Shown: positions 1 to 6,051 of the stretch, piece by piece
Numbering within the stretch: the first letter of the stretch is position 1
Layout of the letters: each line of letters opens with the position of its first letter
From: Methylobacter sp.
Lineage (GTDB): Bacteria; Pseudomonadota; Gammaproteobacteria; Methylococcales; Methylomonadaceae
Assembly: GCA_003158415.1 (NCBI GenBank)
Contig: PMJA01000262.1
Location: 1-6,051 of the forward strand
DNA length: 6,051 nucleotides
Direction: 5' to 3'
Notes under the pieces: generated by a model
Told to the model about the DNA's origin: nothing
Databases searched by the model: none
What the model saw: the letters and a program-made list of their open reading frames with translations, nothing else
Position numbers and translations under genes: made by a program

Positions 1-1086
1 ACCGATCACGCCCGCAACATTAGGTCCCATGGCATGCATTAACAGGAAGTTATGCGGATTGCTTTCCAGGCCGACTTTATTGGCCACCCTTGCAGCCATC
101 GGCACGGCTGATACACCCGCAGCGCCGATCAACGGATTAATCGGCGTATCACTGAATTTATTCATGATTTTCGCCATAATAACGCCGGCGGCTGTGCCGA
201 TGGCAAAAGCAACCGCGCCCAGCGCCAGGATGCCCAGCGTTTCTATTTGCAAGAAAGCCGCCGCACTCAGTTTTGATCCTACCGCCAACCCTAAAAAAAT
301 AGTAACTATATTGATCAGTTCGTTTTGCGCGGTTTGGCTTAAACGCTCAACCACACCGCAAGCATTCATCAAATTACCCAACGCGAACATACCAATCAGT
401 GGCGTAGCAGAAGGCAATAGCAAAACAGACAAAACCAGCAACATCAACGGAAAAACAATTTTTTCAGTTTTGCTGACCGCGCGCATTTGCTTCATTTCGA
501 TTTTGCGCTCATCTTCGGTGGTTAATGCCCGCATAATCGGCGGCTGAATTAACGGCACCAAAGCCATATAAGAATAAGCCGCTACGGCAATCGCGCCAAG
601 TAAATCCGGGGATAGCTTTGATGCCACGTAAATAGCCGTAGGGCCATCGGCGCCGCCGATAATACCTATCGCGGCCGCATCTTTTAAGCTAAACTCCAGT
701 CCGGGTACAATGTTAAGTGCCAAAGCGCCCAGCAATGACGCAAAAATACCAAATTGTGCCGCTGCCCCCAATAACAAGGTTTTAGGGTTTGCCAGCATGG
801 GGCCGAAATCGGTCATTGCTCCTACGCCCATAAAAATGAGTAACGGGAAGATCCCGGCTTTAATGCCGAAATAGAGGTAATATAAAAGCCCGCCCTCTTC
901 GGCAATACCGGCCACCGGAATATTGCTGAGTATGGCGCCAAAACCTATCGGCAATAACAGCAAGGGTTCAAAACCTTTTTTAATCGCAAGAAACAGTAAC
1001 AAAAAGCCGACCAGCATCATAAAAGCCTGTCCGCCGGTAAAGTTGTAGAGGCCAGTGCTTTGCCATAGTGCAAGCAAATTTTCCAT
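1..1086 (-). CDS. oadB: Oxaloacetate decarboxylase beta subunit (Na+ pump), 3' end cut by window
   Basis: Integral membrane subunit that decarboxylates carboxybiotin on OadA and couples this to Na+ export. The minus-strand frame is open from the ATG at 1086-1084 to the left edge (362 codons, no stop). It is strongly hydrophobic, with repeated membrane segments. Residues described as functional in the Klebsiella protein are all present at a constant offset of 56: D147 in the GGADGPT motif (Klebsiella D203), Y173 (Y229), N317 (N373), G321 (G377), S326 (S382) and R333 (R389). The offset means this is the short form of about 377 residues without the extra Klebsiella N-terminus, so about 15 C-terminal residues lie outside the window. 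The visible end, [13 protein letters not shown], is the usual near-terminal motif. It starts 27 bp after the oadA stop, with only a weak GAGAG upstream, which suggests co-transcription with oadA. The paralogous beta subunit of methylmalonyl-CoA decarboxylase is similar; the oadA neighbour favours oxaloacetate. Confidence 0.96.
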   Translation of the reverse strand, partial: MENLLALWQSTGLYNFTGGQAFMMLVGFLLLFLAIKKGFEPLLLLPIGFGAILSNIPVAGIAEEGGLLYYLYFGIKAGIFPLLIFMGVGAMTDFGPMLANPKTLLLGAAAQFGIFASLLGALALNIVPGLEFSLKDAAAIGIIGGADGPTAIYVASKLSPDLLGAIAVAAYSYMALVPLIQPPIMRALTTEDERKIEMKQMRAVSKTEKIVFPLMLLVLSVLLLPSATPLIGMFALGNLMNACGVVERLSQTAQNELINIVTIFLGLAVGSKLSAAAFLQIETLGILALGAVAFAIGTAAGVIMAKIMNKFSDTPINPLIGAAGVSAVPMAARVANKVGLESNPHNFLLMHAMGPNVAGVIG

Positions 1087-1113
1087 AGTATGTCTCTCGA
1101 TAGTGGGCGTTGG

Positions 1114-2904
1114 TTACAAAGTAATCAGGGCGTTGCCACCGGCGACAGCGCCGCCTTCCTTGATATGAACAGCACTGACAGTCCCGCTGAATTTGGATCG
1201 CACCTCCGTTTCCATTTTCATCGCCTCCATAATAACAACCACCTCGCCTTCTGCAACGGCACTGCCTACATCAACCAGGATTTTCAGTATGTTACCCGCC
1301 ATAGGCGCGTAAACGACTGCGCCGCCACCGCTTACCGGCGCAACGTGGCTTTGCTCGGCGGCAACAGGCCGGATAGCCAGTGGCGCGCCAACCGGGCCTA
1401 CTGTCACGTTAAAATTTCTGCCATCCACATTGACGGAATAAGTTTCGGTTACCGAATTAACAGCCGCTGTTTTAGGCGCATTATTGTCCGCCGCAAAAGC
1501 TTTAGCATCGGGCGCAGCCTCAAATGCGGCAGGATTGCCACGATTGACCAAAAACTTCCAGCCGACTTGAGCAAACATCCCGTTGATTAAGGCATCTTCT
1601 TCGATATTTTTAGCCAGCTTTACGTTTTCGGCTTTTGCTTTTTCCTGCACCTCGGCGATCAATTTGTCCATTTCAGGCTCGATCAAATCAGCCGGGCGAC
1701 AGGTAATAGGCTGCGCACCATCAAGAACCCTGTCCTGCAATTGCTTGTTAACCGGCGCCGGGGTTGCCCCGTATTCCCCTTTCAATACACCGGCGGTTTC
1801 TTTGGTAATGGTTTTATAGCGCTCGCCGTTCATAATATTCATAACGGCTTGTGTACCCACGATTTGTGACGTGGGCGTCACCAGCGGTATAAACCCTAAG
1901 TCTTCGCGTACACGCGGTATTTCGTGCATCACCTCATCAAACTTGTCGGCTGCCCCCTGCTCTTTTAACTGGCTTTCCATATTGGTCAGCATGCCGCCCG
2001 GAACTTGAGAAATCAAAATACGACTGTCCACGCCTTTCAGGCTGCCTTCATATTGGGCGTATTTTTTGCGAACGTCCCTGAAGTAATGCGCAATTTCTTC
2101 CAATTTAACCAAATCCAGGCCGGTAGCGCGCTCAGTACCTTCCAGACTGGCGACGATAGTCTCGGTAGCGCTATGTCCATAAGTCATGCTGAGTGATGAA
2201 ATAGCGGTGTCGACATTGTCCACACCCGCTTCGGCGGCTTTAATAAGGGTGGCGACGCTTAAGCCGGTCGTTGCATGGCAATGCAAATGGATGGGAATTT
2301 GGGTGCTTTTTTTCAAGCGGCTAACCAACTCGAAGGCTTCGTAAGGTTTAAGCAATCCGGCCATATCTTTAATACAGATGGAATGCGCACCCATATCTTC
2401 AATCTGTTTACCCAGATTCACCCATACATCCAGGGTATGTACCGGACTGGTGGTATAAGAAATCGTCCCTTGAGCATGCGCGCCGGTATTGAGTACCGCT
2501 TTTACTGCATGTTCGATGTTGCGCATGTCGTTCATGGCATCAAAGATACGAAAAACGTCTATACCGTTGACAGCACAACGCTCGACAAACTTATCGACCA
2601 CATCGTCGGCATAATGCCGATAGCCTAAGATGTTTTGCCCCCTCAGCAGCATTTGCTGCGGCGTTTTAGGCATTGCTGCTTTCAGTAGACGCAATCTTTC
2701 CCAGGGATCTTCACCCAGATAACGGATACAAGCATCAAAAGTAGCGCCGCCCCATGATTCGATAGACCAGTAACCAATCTGGTCGAGCTTTTCACAAATC
2801 GGCAGCATATCTTCTATGCGTAAACGAGTGGCTAAGATTGATTGATGCGCATCACGCAAGACAACTTCAGTGATGCTTAAGGGCTTTTTTTTATCTTTGG
2901 CCAT
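1114..2904 (-). CDS. oadA: Oxaloacetate decarboxylase alpha subunit, biotin-dependent carboxyltransferase
   Basis: Cytoplasmic subunit (596 aa, the usual family length) that transfers the carboxyl group of oxaloacetate to protein-bound biotin, releasing pyruvate. An N-terminal TIM-barrel carboxyltransferase domain (about residues 9-270) has the RDAHQS motif with metal ligand D18, catalytic lysine K179 in CIKDMAGL, and metal-binding H208 and H210 in HLHCH; these match Klebsiella D17, K178, H207 and H209 with a one-residue offset. The conserved PYC/OADA domain follows (about 290-460), then an Ala/Pro-rich linker (about 460-525). A C-terminal biotinyl domain (about 528-596) has EAMKMET, where K563 is the expected biotin site. 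The start is ATG at 2904, preceded by GGAG ten bases upstream. It is the middle gene of oadGAB, 116 bp after oadG and 27 bp before oadB. The fused biotin domain and missing biotin carboxylase exclude pyruvate carboxylase subunit A; a stand-alone pycB is the nearest alternative, disfavoured by oadB and oadG next door. Confidence 0.97.
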   Translation of the reverse strand: MAKDKKKPLSITEVVLRDAHQSILATRLRIEDMLPICEKLDQIGYWSIESWGGATFDACIRYLGEDPWERLRLLKAAMPKTPQQMLLRGQNILGYRHYADDVVDKFVERCAVNGIDVFRIFDAMNDMRNIEHAVKAVLNTGAHAQGTISYTTSPVHTLDVWVNLGKQIEDMGAHSICIKDMAGLLKPYEAFELVSRLKKSTQIPIHLHCHATTGLSVATLIKAAEAGVDNVDTAISSLSMTYGHSATETIVASLEGTERATGLDLVKLEEIAHYFRDVRKKYAQYEGSLKGVDSRILISQVPGGMLTNMESQLKEQGAADKFDEVMHEIPRVREDLGFIPLVTPTSQIVGTQAVMNIMNGERYKTITKETAGVLKGEYGATPAPVNKQLQDRVLDGAQPITCRPADLIEPEMDKLIAEVQEKAKAENVKLAKNIEEDALINGMFAQVGWKFLVNRGNPAAFEAAPDAKAFAADNNAPKTAAVNSVTETYSVNVDGRNFNVTVGPVGAPLAIRPVAAEQSHVAPVSGGGAVVYAPMAGNILKILVDVGSAVAEGEVVVIMEAMKMETEVRSKFSGTVSAVHIKEGGAVAGGNALITL

Positions 2905-3020
2905 TCTTAATATTCTCCAGAATCTTTATAGGCTTTTAATCATTGACCTTGTGAGTCGTTCAAATGCAATAAAATAAAAATGGTTAAATGCCGCTGACAT
3001 CTAACTTGTAATGCTTAACT

Positions 3021-3260
3021 TTATTGATGCTTGCTACGATGCTGATGCACCGCTGCCGTAATTGCGGCAATGATGCTTTTATCAATACCGCCGGAGACTA
3101 TTGGCGTAGCGCCCATAGTCGGGGTTGGTGCATCGGGGAAAAAACGCTGCACCAATGATGACATAATATTGATCGCAACCACCAGCATCGTCAAAAACAG
3201 GAACACAATGCCCATTCCGACAAGCATCAATTCGATTCCCCTACTCATCAGTTCTGTCAT
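3021..3260 (-). CDS. oadG: Oxaloacetate decarboxylase gamma subunit
   Basis: Small membrane subunit (79 aa, typical size) that anchors OadA to OadB and assists assembly; in characterised enzymes its C-terminus binds Zn2+ and speeds carboxyl transfer. The sequence shows a short N-terminus (MTELMSRGIELM), a single hydrophobic helix at about residues 10-32, a Pro-rich hinge (PDAPTPT, residues 42-48) and a His-rich tail ending HQHRSKHQ, consistent with metal binding. The start is the ATG at 3260-3258 with AAGG nine bases upstream; the Met at residue 5 is a less likely alternative. It is the first gene of the operon. The 116-bp gap to oadA is AT-rich, with no convincing terminator or promoter. Confidence 0.93.
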   Translation of the reverse strand: MTELMSRGIELMLVGMGIVFLFLTMLVVAINIMSSLVQRFFPDAPTPTMGATPIVSGGIDKSIIAAITAAVHQHRSKHQ

Positions 3261-3276
3261 ATCGTAAAACCTTGTG

Positions 3277-3308
3277 TTGAAATGCTTGAATCTATTGAAA
3301 ATCTTGAA
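3277..3308. repeat. Four TTGAA units at exact 9-bp spacing in the oadG leader
   Basis: TTGAA begins at 3277, 3286, 3295 and 3304 (TTCAA on the oadG coding strand). The base after each unit is A, T, A and A, and the remaining bases vary. The array lies 17-48 bases upstream of the oadG start and, if the candidate promoter is right, just downstream of the transcription start. It could be a regulator-binding array, an RNA-level control element or chance AT-rich periodicity; the repeat itself is directly seen, its function is not. Confidence 0.75.
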
Positions 3309-3319
3309 ACCATGGCTAC

Positions 3320-3348
3320 ATTATCCATAAAACCACGTTGCTAAACAA
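3320..3348 (-). promoter_or_regulatory. Candidate sigma70-type promoter for oadGAB
   Basis: Read on the minus strand, TTGTTT (3348-3343) and GATAAT (3325-3320) are separated by exactly 17 bp. The -10 element matches consensus at 5 of 6 positions and the -35 at 3 of 6. Transcription would begin near 3313, giving a leader of about 53 nt before oadG that contains the 9-bp-period TTGAA array. Predicted by eye only. Confidence 0.4.
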
Positions 3349-3357
3349 ACTAAAAGA

Positions 3358-3402
3358 TGGCTGTTATGTCAGGTTTTTTGGATTACCATCAAGTGGCTGT
3401 TA
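3358..3402. repeat. Duplicated 9-mer TGGCTGTTA upstream of the oadG promoter
   Basis: TGGCTGTTA occurs at 3358-3366 and again at 3394-3402, a 36-bp offset. On the oad coding strand this reads TAACAGCCA twice. Relative to the predicted oadG start point near 3313, the copies lie at about -45 to -53 and -81 to -89, upstream of the -35 element, where activator sites are usual. The same segment is also upstream of the divergent kinase gene. Confidence 0.6.
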
Positions 3403-3523
3403 CCCTGAAGGAAAAACCGTAGACCAAAGATAGAAAAAAAGATAGTATTCGCACACTAAATCAGGAAGCCTTTAACCATTAATCCCCAGAAAAGATTTGT
3501 TTTTAATCAAAAGCCATCGCGCA

Positions 3524-3550
3524 GATGGCAGGAGCACTATGCCTGCCATC
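3524..3550 (+). promoter_or_regulatory. Perfect 9-bp inverted repeat just before the sensor kinase gene
   Basis: GATGGCAGG (3524-3532) and CCTGCCATC (3542-3550) are exact reverse complements around a 9-nt loop. The hairpin buries an AGGAG Shine-Dalgarno-like sequence (3530-3534) and has an ATG (3539-3541) in its loop; it ends 34 bases before the preferred kinase start. No T-run follows, so it is not an intrinsic terminator. It may act as an mRNA hairpin controlling translation or as a DNA operator; the dyad is seen, the role inferred. Confidence 0.5.
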
Positions 3551-3584
3551 AAGCCGACGTTGCAAGTGCCGATATTTAAAACCC

Positions 3585-4928
3585 ATGAGTCTGCGCTACC
3601 AAATCAACCTGCGAATTTTTATCTCATCCCTGTGCATACTGCTATTGGGCGGATCGATAGCCGTCTGGCAGGCACGTAAATCCGTGGACAAAGAAGTCGA
3701 TTCTTCCATCAATCTGGCCGTGCAGTTGATAACATTCGGTTTTTCACAAGCAACGCATGCCCCCCAAACTGAAACCGACTGGCTGCCCCAATTTAATGCC
3801 CTGAAGGAAACTCGGCATTTAAGCATACAACTGAAACAACCATCAGGAGAAGTTGCCACGTTTTCACCGCAGCAAACGCATCAACGGGAAAAGCCGCCGC
3901 AATGGTTTATCAATCTAGTTAAAGGCCGACATCCCAAAGCGGAGCACCCGATAACAACTCAGGGCGGCAAAAGACTAACACTGATTATTCAGGCCAACCC
4001 GCTGGATGAAATAACGGAAGCCTGGGAAGAAAGCCTGGATTTTTTTGGAACCCTTCTTTTATTGACACTGTTCACTTTCTTGGCCGTCAATCTGGCATTT
4101 AACAAGGCACTTAAATCCATCGCCATCATTGTCAACGCGCTAAAAATCATCGAAACGGGACAATATCGGCAAAAGCTCCCCGACTTTTCCATACTGGAAT
4201 ATGACAGTATTGCCAAAGCTATCAATCACATGACGACCCAGCTGAATGCGAGTCAACAGGAAAATCGCGCCTTAACCCAACACTCATTGGCCATACAGGA
4301 AGATGAACGGCAGCGACTTTCTCAGGAACTGCATGACGAACTGGGGCAATCACTGACTGCCATCAAAGTGATGGCGGTGACGGCGGGACGTTCTTCCCAA
4401 GCTGGAGCTGTGGGAACGAGGGCCGACATCAAACAAACCACAGATGCCATTATTAGTGTCTGTGACCACTTGATGGACGTGGTACGCTCCATGATGCACC
4501 AGTTACATCCCTTGGTGCTCGCCGAGTTGGGGCTGAAAGCGACGATGGAAGATCTGCTGCATCATTGGGCGATAAGAAATCCGGCGTTAGAGCTTACTCT
4601 AGACTGCCCTGATGAAGTGGACGCGCTGGAACAAAAAATCACCATTCAGGTGTTTAGAATTGTACAGGAATGCTTAACCAATATTGTCCGCCATGCCCAG
4701 GCAAAACAAGCGACTATCAAGCTGGAAATTGTGGGGCATTCAATAATGGGGAGAACATTACGCTTACAAATAACGGATGATGGCCTAGGCTGCGCGGCTG
4801 ACAAAATTAAAACGGGGTTTGGATTATTGGGTATGAGAGAACGAATCAATAGCATGGATGGCGAATTGACTATTCAAACCGGGCCGCAACAAGGCATGAG
4901 CATCATCGCAAACATTCCCTTAAAATGA
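3585..4928 (+). CDS. Membrane sensor histidine kinase, NarX/UhpB class with a MoxY-like sensor domain
   Basis: Kinase of 447 aa that should sense a signal at the cytoplasmic membrane and phosphorylate the regulator encoded next. Numbering from M1 at 3585: first membrane helix about 11-29; a short periplasmic region about 30-150 that I read as the LapD/MoxY N-terminal type; second helix about 152-172; HAMP about 173-220; HisKA_3 dimerisation domain about 235-310 with phosphoacceptor H250 in ELHDELGQS; HATPase domain about 350-446 with N box N366 (QECLTNIVRHA), G1 box DDGLG (398-402) and glycine-rich GFGLLGMRER. The frame also has an ATG at 3525, which would add 20 Cys/Arg-rich residues. I prefer 3585 because MSLRYQINLRIF resembles the start of the family and the extension would begin inside a hairpin; neither ATG has a good ribosome site. 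The ligand is unknown. It overlaps the regulator gene by four bases. Confidence 0.92.
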   Translation: MSLRYQINLRIFISSLCILLLGGSIAVWQARKSVDKEVDSSINLAVQLITFGFSQATHAPQTETDWLPQFNALKETRHLSIQLKQPSGEVATFSPQQTHQREKPPQWFINLVKGRHPKAEHPITTQGGKRLTLIIQANPLDEITEAWEESLDFFGTLLLLTLFTFLAVNLAFNKALKSIAIIVNALKIIETGQYRQKLPDFSILEYDSIAKAINHMTTQLNASQQENRALTQHSLAIQEDERQRLSQELHDELGQSLTAIKVMAVTAGRSSQAGAVGTRADIKQTTDAIISVCDHLMDVVRSMMHQLHPLVLAELGLKATMEDLLHHWAIRNPALELTLDCPDEVDALEQKITIQVFRIVQECLTNIVRHAQAKQATIKLEIVGHSIMGRTLRLQITDDGLGCAADKIKTGFGLLGMRERINSMDGELTIQTGPQQGMSIIANIPLK

Positions 4929-5587
4929 AAAACAAGATAAAAGTAATATTAGTGGATGATCATGCCGTGGTGCGTGCAGGGTTTCGAATGCTGTTGTCTA
5001 CCGATGACAGCATTGAAGTGATAGCCGAAGCCGAACGGGGAGAAGCAGCCTGCCAGTTGTATCTGGAAAAACAGCCAGATGTGATGGTGCTGGATTTATC
5101 CATGCCCGGTATCGGCGGTCTGGAGTGCATACGGCGTATTTGTACGCGTGACAGTAACGCCAAAATACTGGTTTTTAGCGTTCATGATGAACGGGTATAT
5201 GTGGATAGGGCTATCAATGCAGGCGCAAAAGGCTATATTACCAAACACGCACATCCTGAAATACTGATTACTGCAATACAGAAAATAGCCGACGGAGACG
5301 TTTATATTGAACAAGGCTTAACCAGACAGCCAGTCGCACTGTCAAATGAGCGATTGGAAACCAGCGAAACCGATTATAAACCCATTATTGATTCACTGTC
5401 CGCCAGAGAATTTGATGTATTCCTGCTGCTGGCAAAAGGTTTAACGGCTCACAAAATTGCCGATGAGCTTTGTCTAGGCTATAAAACCGTTGCCAATTAC
5501 GGCACACAAATCAGAAACAAACTGGGGGTGGCATCAGTGGCCGAATTGGCGCATATTGCGTTTGTTTTAGGGGTAATGAAAAACTAA
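4925..5587 (+). CDS. NarL/FixJ-family response regulator, MoxX/UvrY-like
   Basis: DNA-binding response regulator of 220 aa, a typical length, expected to be phosphorylated by the upstream kinase. The receiver domain (about residues 4-120) has the acidic pair D11-D12, phosphoacceptor D57 in VLDLSMPG, S85 at the switch Ser/Thr position and K107 in YITKHA. A linker (about 125-150) leads to a LuxR-type helix-turn-helix (about 154-213) beginning LSAREFDVFLLLAKGLT and containing the recognition segment KTVANYGTQIRNKL. Its ATG (4925-4927) overlaps the kinase TGA (4926-4928) as ATGA, and no Shine-Dalgarno sequence precedes it, so translation is probably coupled to the kinase. Target genes cannot be read from the protein; the divergent oad operon is a candidate. 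MoxX-like regulators of methanol oxidation and UvrY/UhpA are the nearest familiar relatives, and I do not commit to a symbol. Confidence 0.94.
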   Translation: MKNKIKVILVDDHAVVRAGFRMLLSTDDSIEVIAEAERGEAACQLYLEKQPDVMVLDLSMPGIGGLECIRRICTRDSNAKILVFSVHDERVYVDRAINAGAKGYITKHAHPEILITAIQKIADGDVYIEQGLTRQPVALSNERLETSETDYKPIIDSLSAREFDVFLLLAKGLTAHKIADELCLGYKTVANYGTQIRNKLGVASVAELAHIAFVLGVMKN

Positions 5588-5643
5588 GGCGTTGTAACAA
5601 AATAAAGCTGACATTTTCTGAAAAGTTTTACCTGTGTCAATCA

Positions 5644-5686
5644 GCGTTGAAAAGTATCCACCTAACAGCGTCGAATAATGTCCAGC
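5644..5686. repeat. Degenerate 19-bp direct repeat, 24-bp period, possible IS21-type end remnant
   Basis: GCGTTGAAAAGTATCCACC (5644-5662) and GCGTCGAATAATGTCCAGC (5668-5686) agree at 14 of 19 positions. A TGTCAATC precedes them at 5635. Tandem repeats of the kind GAAAAGT-xx-CCACC close to a TGT tip are a habit of IS21-family ends. No transposase frame follows, so at most this is a remnant; the resemblance is from memory. Confidence 0.3.
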
Positions 5687-5719
5687 AAGTGCAGGATGAT
5701 ATTGTTAAGCGTGAGACGG

Positions 5720-5761
5720 CAGGGCAAATGGTAGTTGTCATCTATGACAGTCCCTGTTTTT
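5720..5761 (+). terminator. Weak candidate terminator after the two-component genes
   Basis: CAGGG (5720-5724) pairs with CCCTG (5752-5756), which is followed by five T (5757-5761). Inside is a second dyad, TGTCAT/ATGACA (5736-5741 and 5744-5749). The stem is interrupted by an 11-nt asymmetric bulge and lies 133 bases past the regulator stop, so support is modest. Confidence 0.25.
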
Positions 5762-6051
5762 ACTTGCAATAAGGACAATTACGCGCGATGCTCTAGCAAA
5801 ATATCAAGAGTCATGCTGGATAACGAGCTGCACAAGGCTATTAAAGCACTCAGAGAAGCCCAAGACTGACGGCTGGATGCCTGTGTGGCTTTGTTTTTGA
5901 AAATAGCAAAACTTCTGGAAAGGGTTAAGTAAGATTGGCTAATATTTGAGTCGAACGCTAAGGAGGAAACAATCACCACAGGTTAAAAGTTGAGTAGATC
6001 AAATTTAAAACATTACACTTAAGAGCTCTGGACTAAACCGCTCGCGCGGTA

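Larger units (their letters stand above)
5588..6051. other. 464-bp stretch with no supportable gene
   Basis: After the response regulator no frame gives a recognisable protein. The longest minus-strand frame (5979-5779, GTG start, Ser/Leu-rich, 66 codons) has no ribosome site and no family likeness. A plus-strand frame from 5744 to 5869 (41 codons, ending DNELHKAIKALREAQD) is also unrecognised. A perfect Shine-Dalgarno-like TAAGGAGG at 5959-5966 has no start codon after it. A possible short hairpin (ACCGC at 6037-6041, GCGGT at 6046-6050) sits at the right edge. The mix of broken frames would fit decayed or inserted DNA. Confidence 0.6.

Noticed and set aside
29..547. 172-codon plus-strand frame
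   Set aside because: It lies wholly antisense to oadB, whose catalytic residues are conserved; it has no ribosome site or family likeness.
1090..1590. 166-codon plus-strand frame
   Set aside because: Antisense shadow of the oadA biotinyl domain and linker.
2905..3020. Possible terminator or internal promoter between oadG and oadA
   Set aside because: The GTTAAG/TTTAAC pairing is only six bases with a long loop, and the best promoter match (TTGAAC, 17 bp, ATTAAA) is poor at -10; the gap is better read as plain AT-rich leader within one operon.
3426..3445. AAAGATAG repeated twice, 12 bp apart
   Set aside because: Very A-rich and short; likely chance in this AT-rich intergenic sequence.
5744..5869. 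41-codon plus-strand frame ending DNELHKAIKALREAQD
   Set aside because: No ribosome site and no known family; the helical-looking tail alone does not support a gene, though it might be a fragment of one.
5779..5979. 66-codon minus-strand frame with GTG start
   Set aside because: Low-complexity Ser/Leu composition, no Shine-Dalgarno sequence and no recognisable domain; not strong enough for a gene call.
6037..6050. ACCGC/GCGGT hairpin at the right edge
   Set aside because: Only five base pairs and cut off by the window end, so its context cannot be judged.

Overview
The window carries a Na+-pumping oxaloacetate decarboxylase operon on the minus strand (oadG-oadA-oadB, reading right to left from about 3260 to the left edge). 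Facing away from it on the plus strand is a two-component system, a membrane sensor kinase and a NarL/FixJ-type response regulator (3585-5587). The genes are typical of Gammaproteobacteria. The kinase has a short periplasmic domain that I read as the LapD/MoxY N-terminal type, and the pair resembles the MoxY/MoxX regulators of methylotrophs. A methylotroph or methanotroph of the Methylococcales kind is therefore my best guess, but this is inference from protein flavour, not proof.

Layout: 1-1086 (-) is oadB, the membrane carboxybiotin decarboxylase and Na+ channel, cut by the left edge with about 15 C-terminal residues missing. 1114-2904 (-) is oadA, the complete biotin-dependent carboxyltransferase subunit. 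3021-3260 (-) is oadG, the small assembly subunit. 3261-3584 is a divergent intergenic region containing a plausible oadG promoter, four TTGAA units spaced exactly 9 bp, a duplicated 9-mer upstream of the promoter and a perfect 9-bp inverted repeat just before the kinase gene. 3585-4928 (+) is the sensor kinase and 4925-5587 (+) the response regulator, overlapping it by ATGA. 5588-6051 has no gene I can support; it holds a weak terminator candidate and a degenerate repeat that might be an old IS21-type end.

Working together: OadA moves the carboxyl group of oxaloacetate onto its biotin, OadB decarboxylates carboxybiotin and exports Na+, and OadG holds the complex together. All catalytic and Na+-binding residues I could check are present, so the pump looks functional. 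The divergent arrangement and the repeat-rich shared intergenic region make it reasonable, but unproven, that the two-component system controls the oad operon. The core genes are known families; the least explained part of the window is the cis-regulatory structure between 3270 and 3550.
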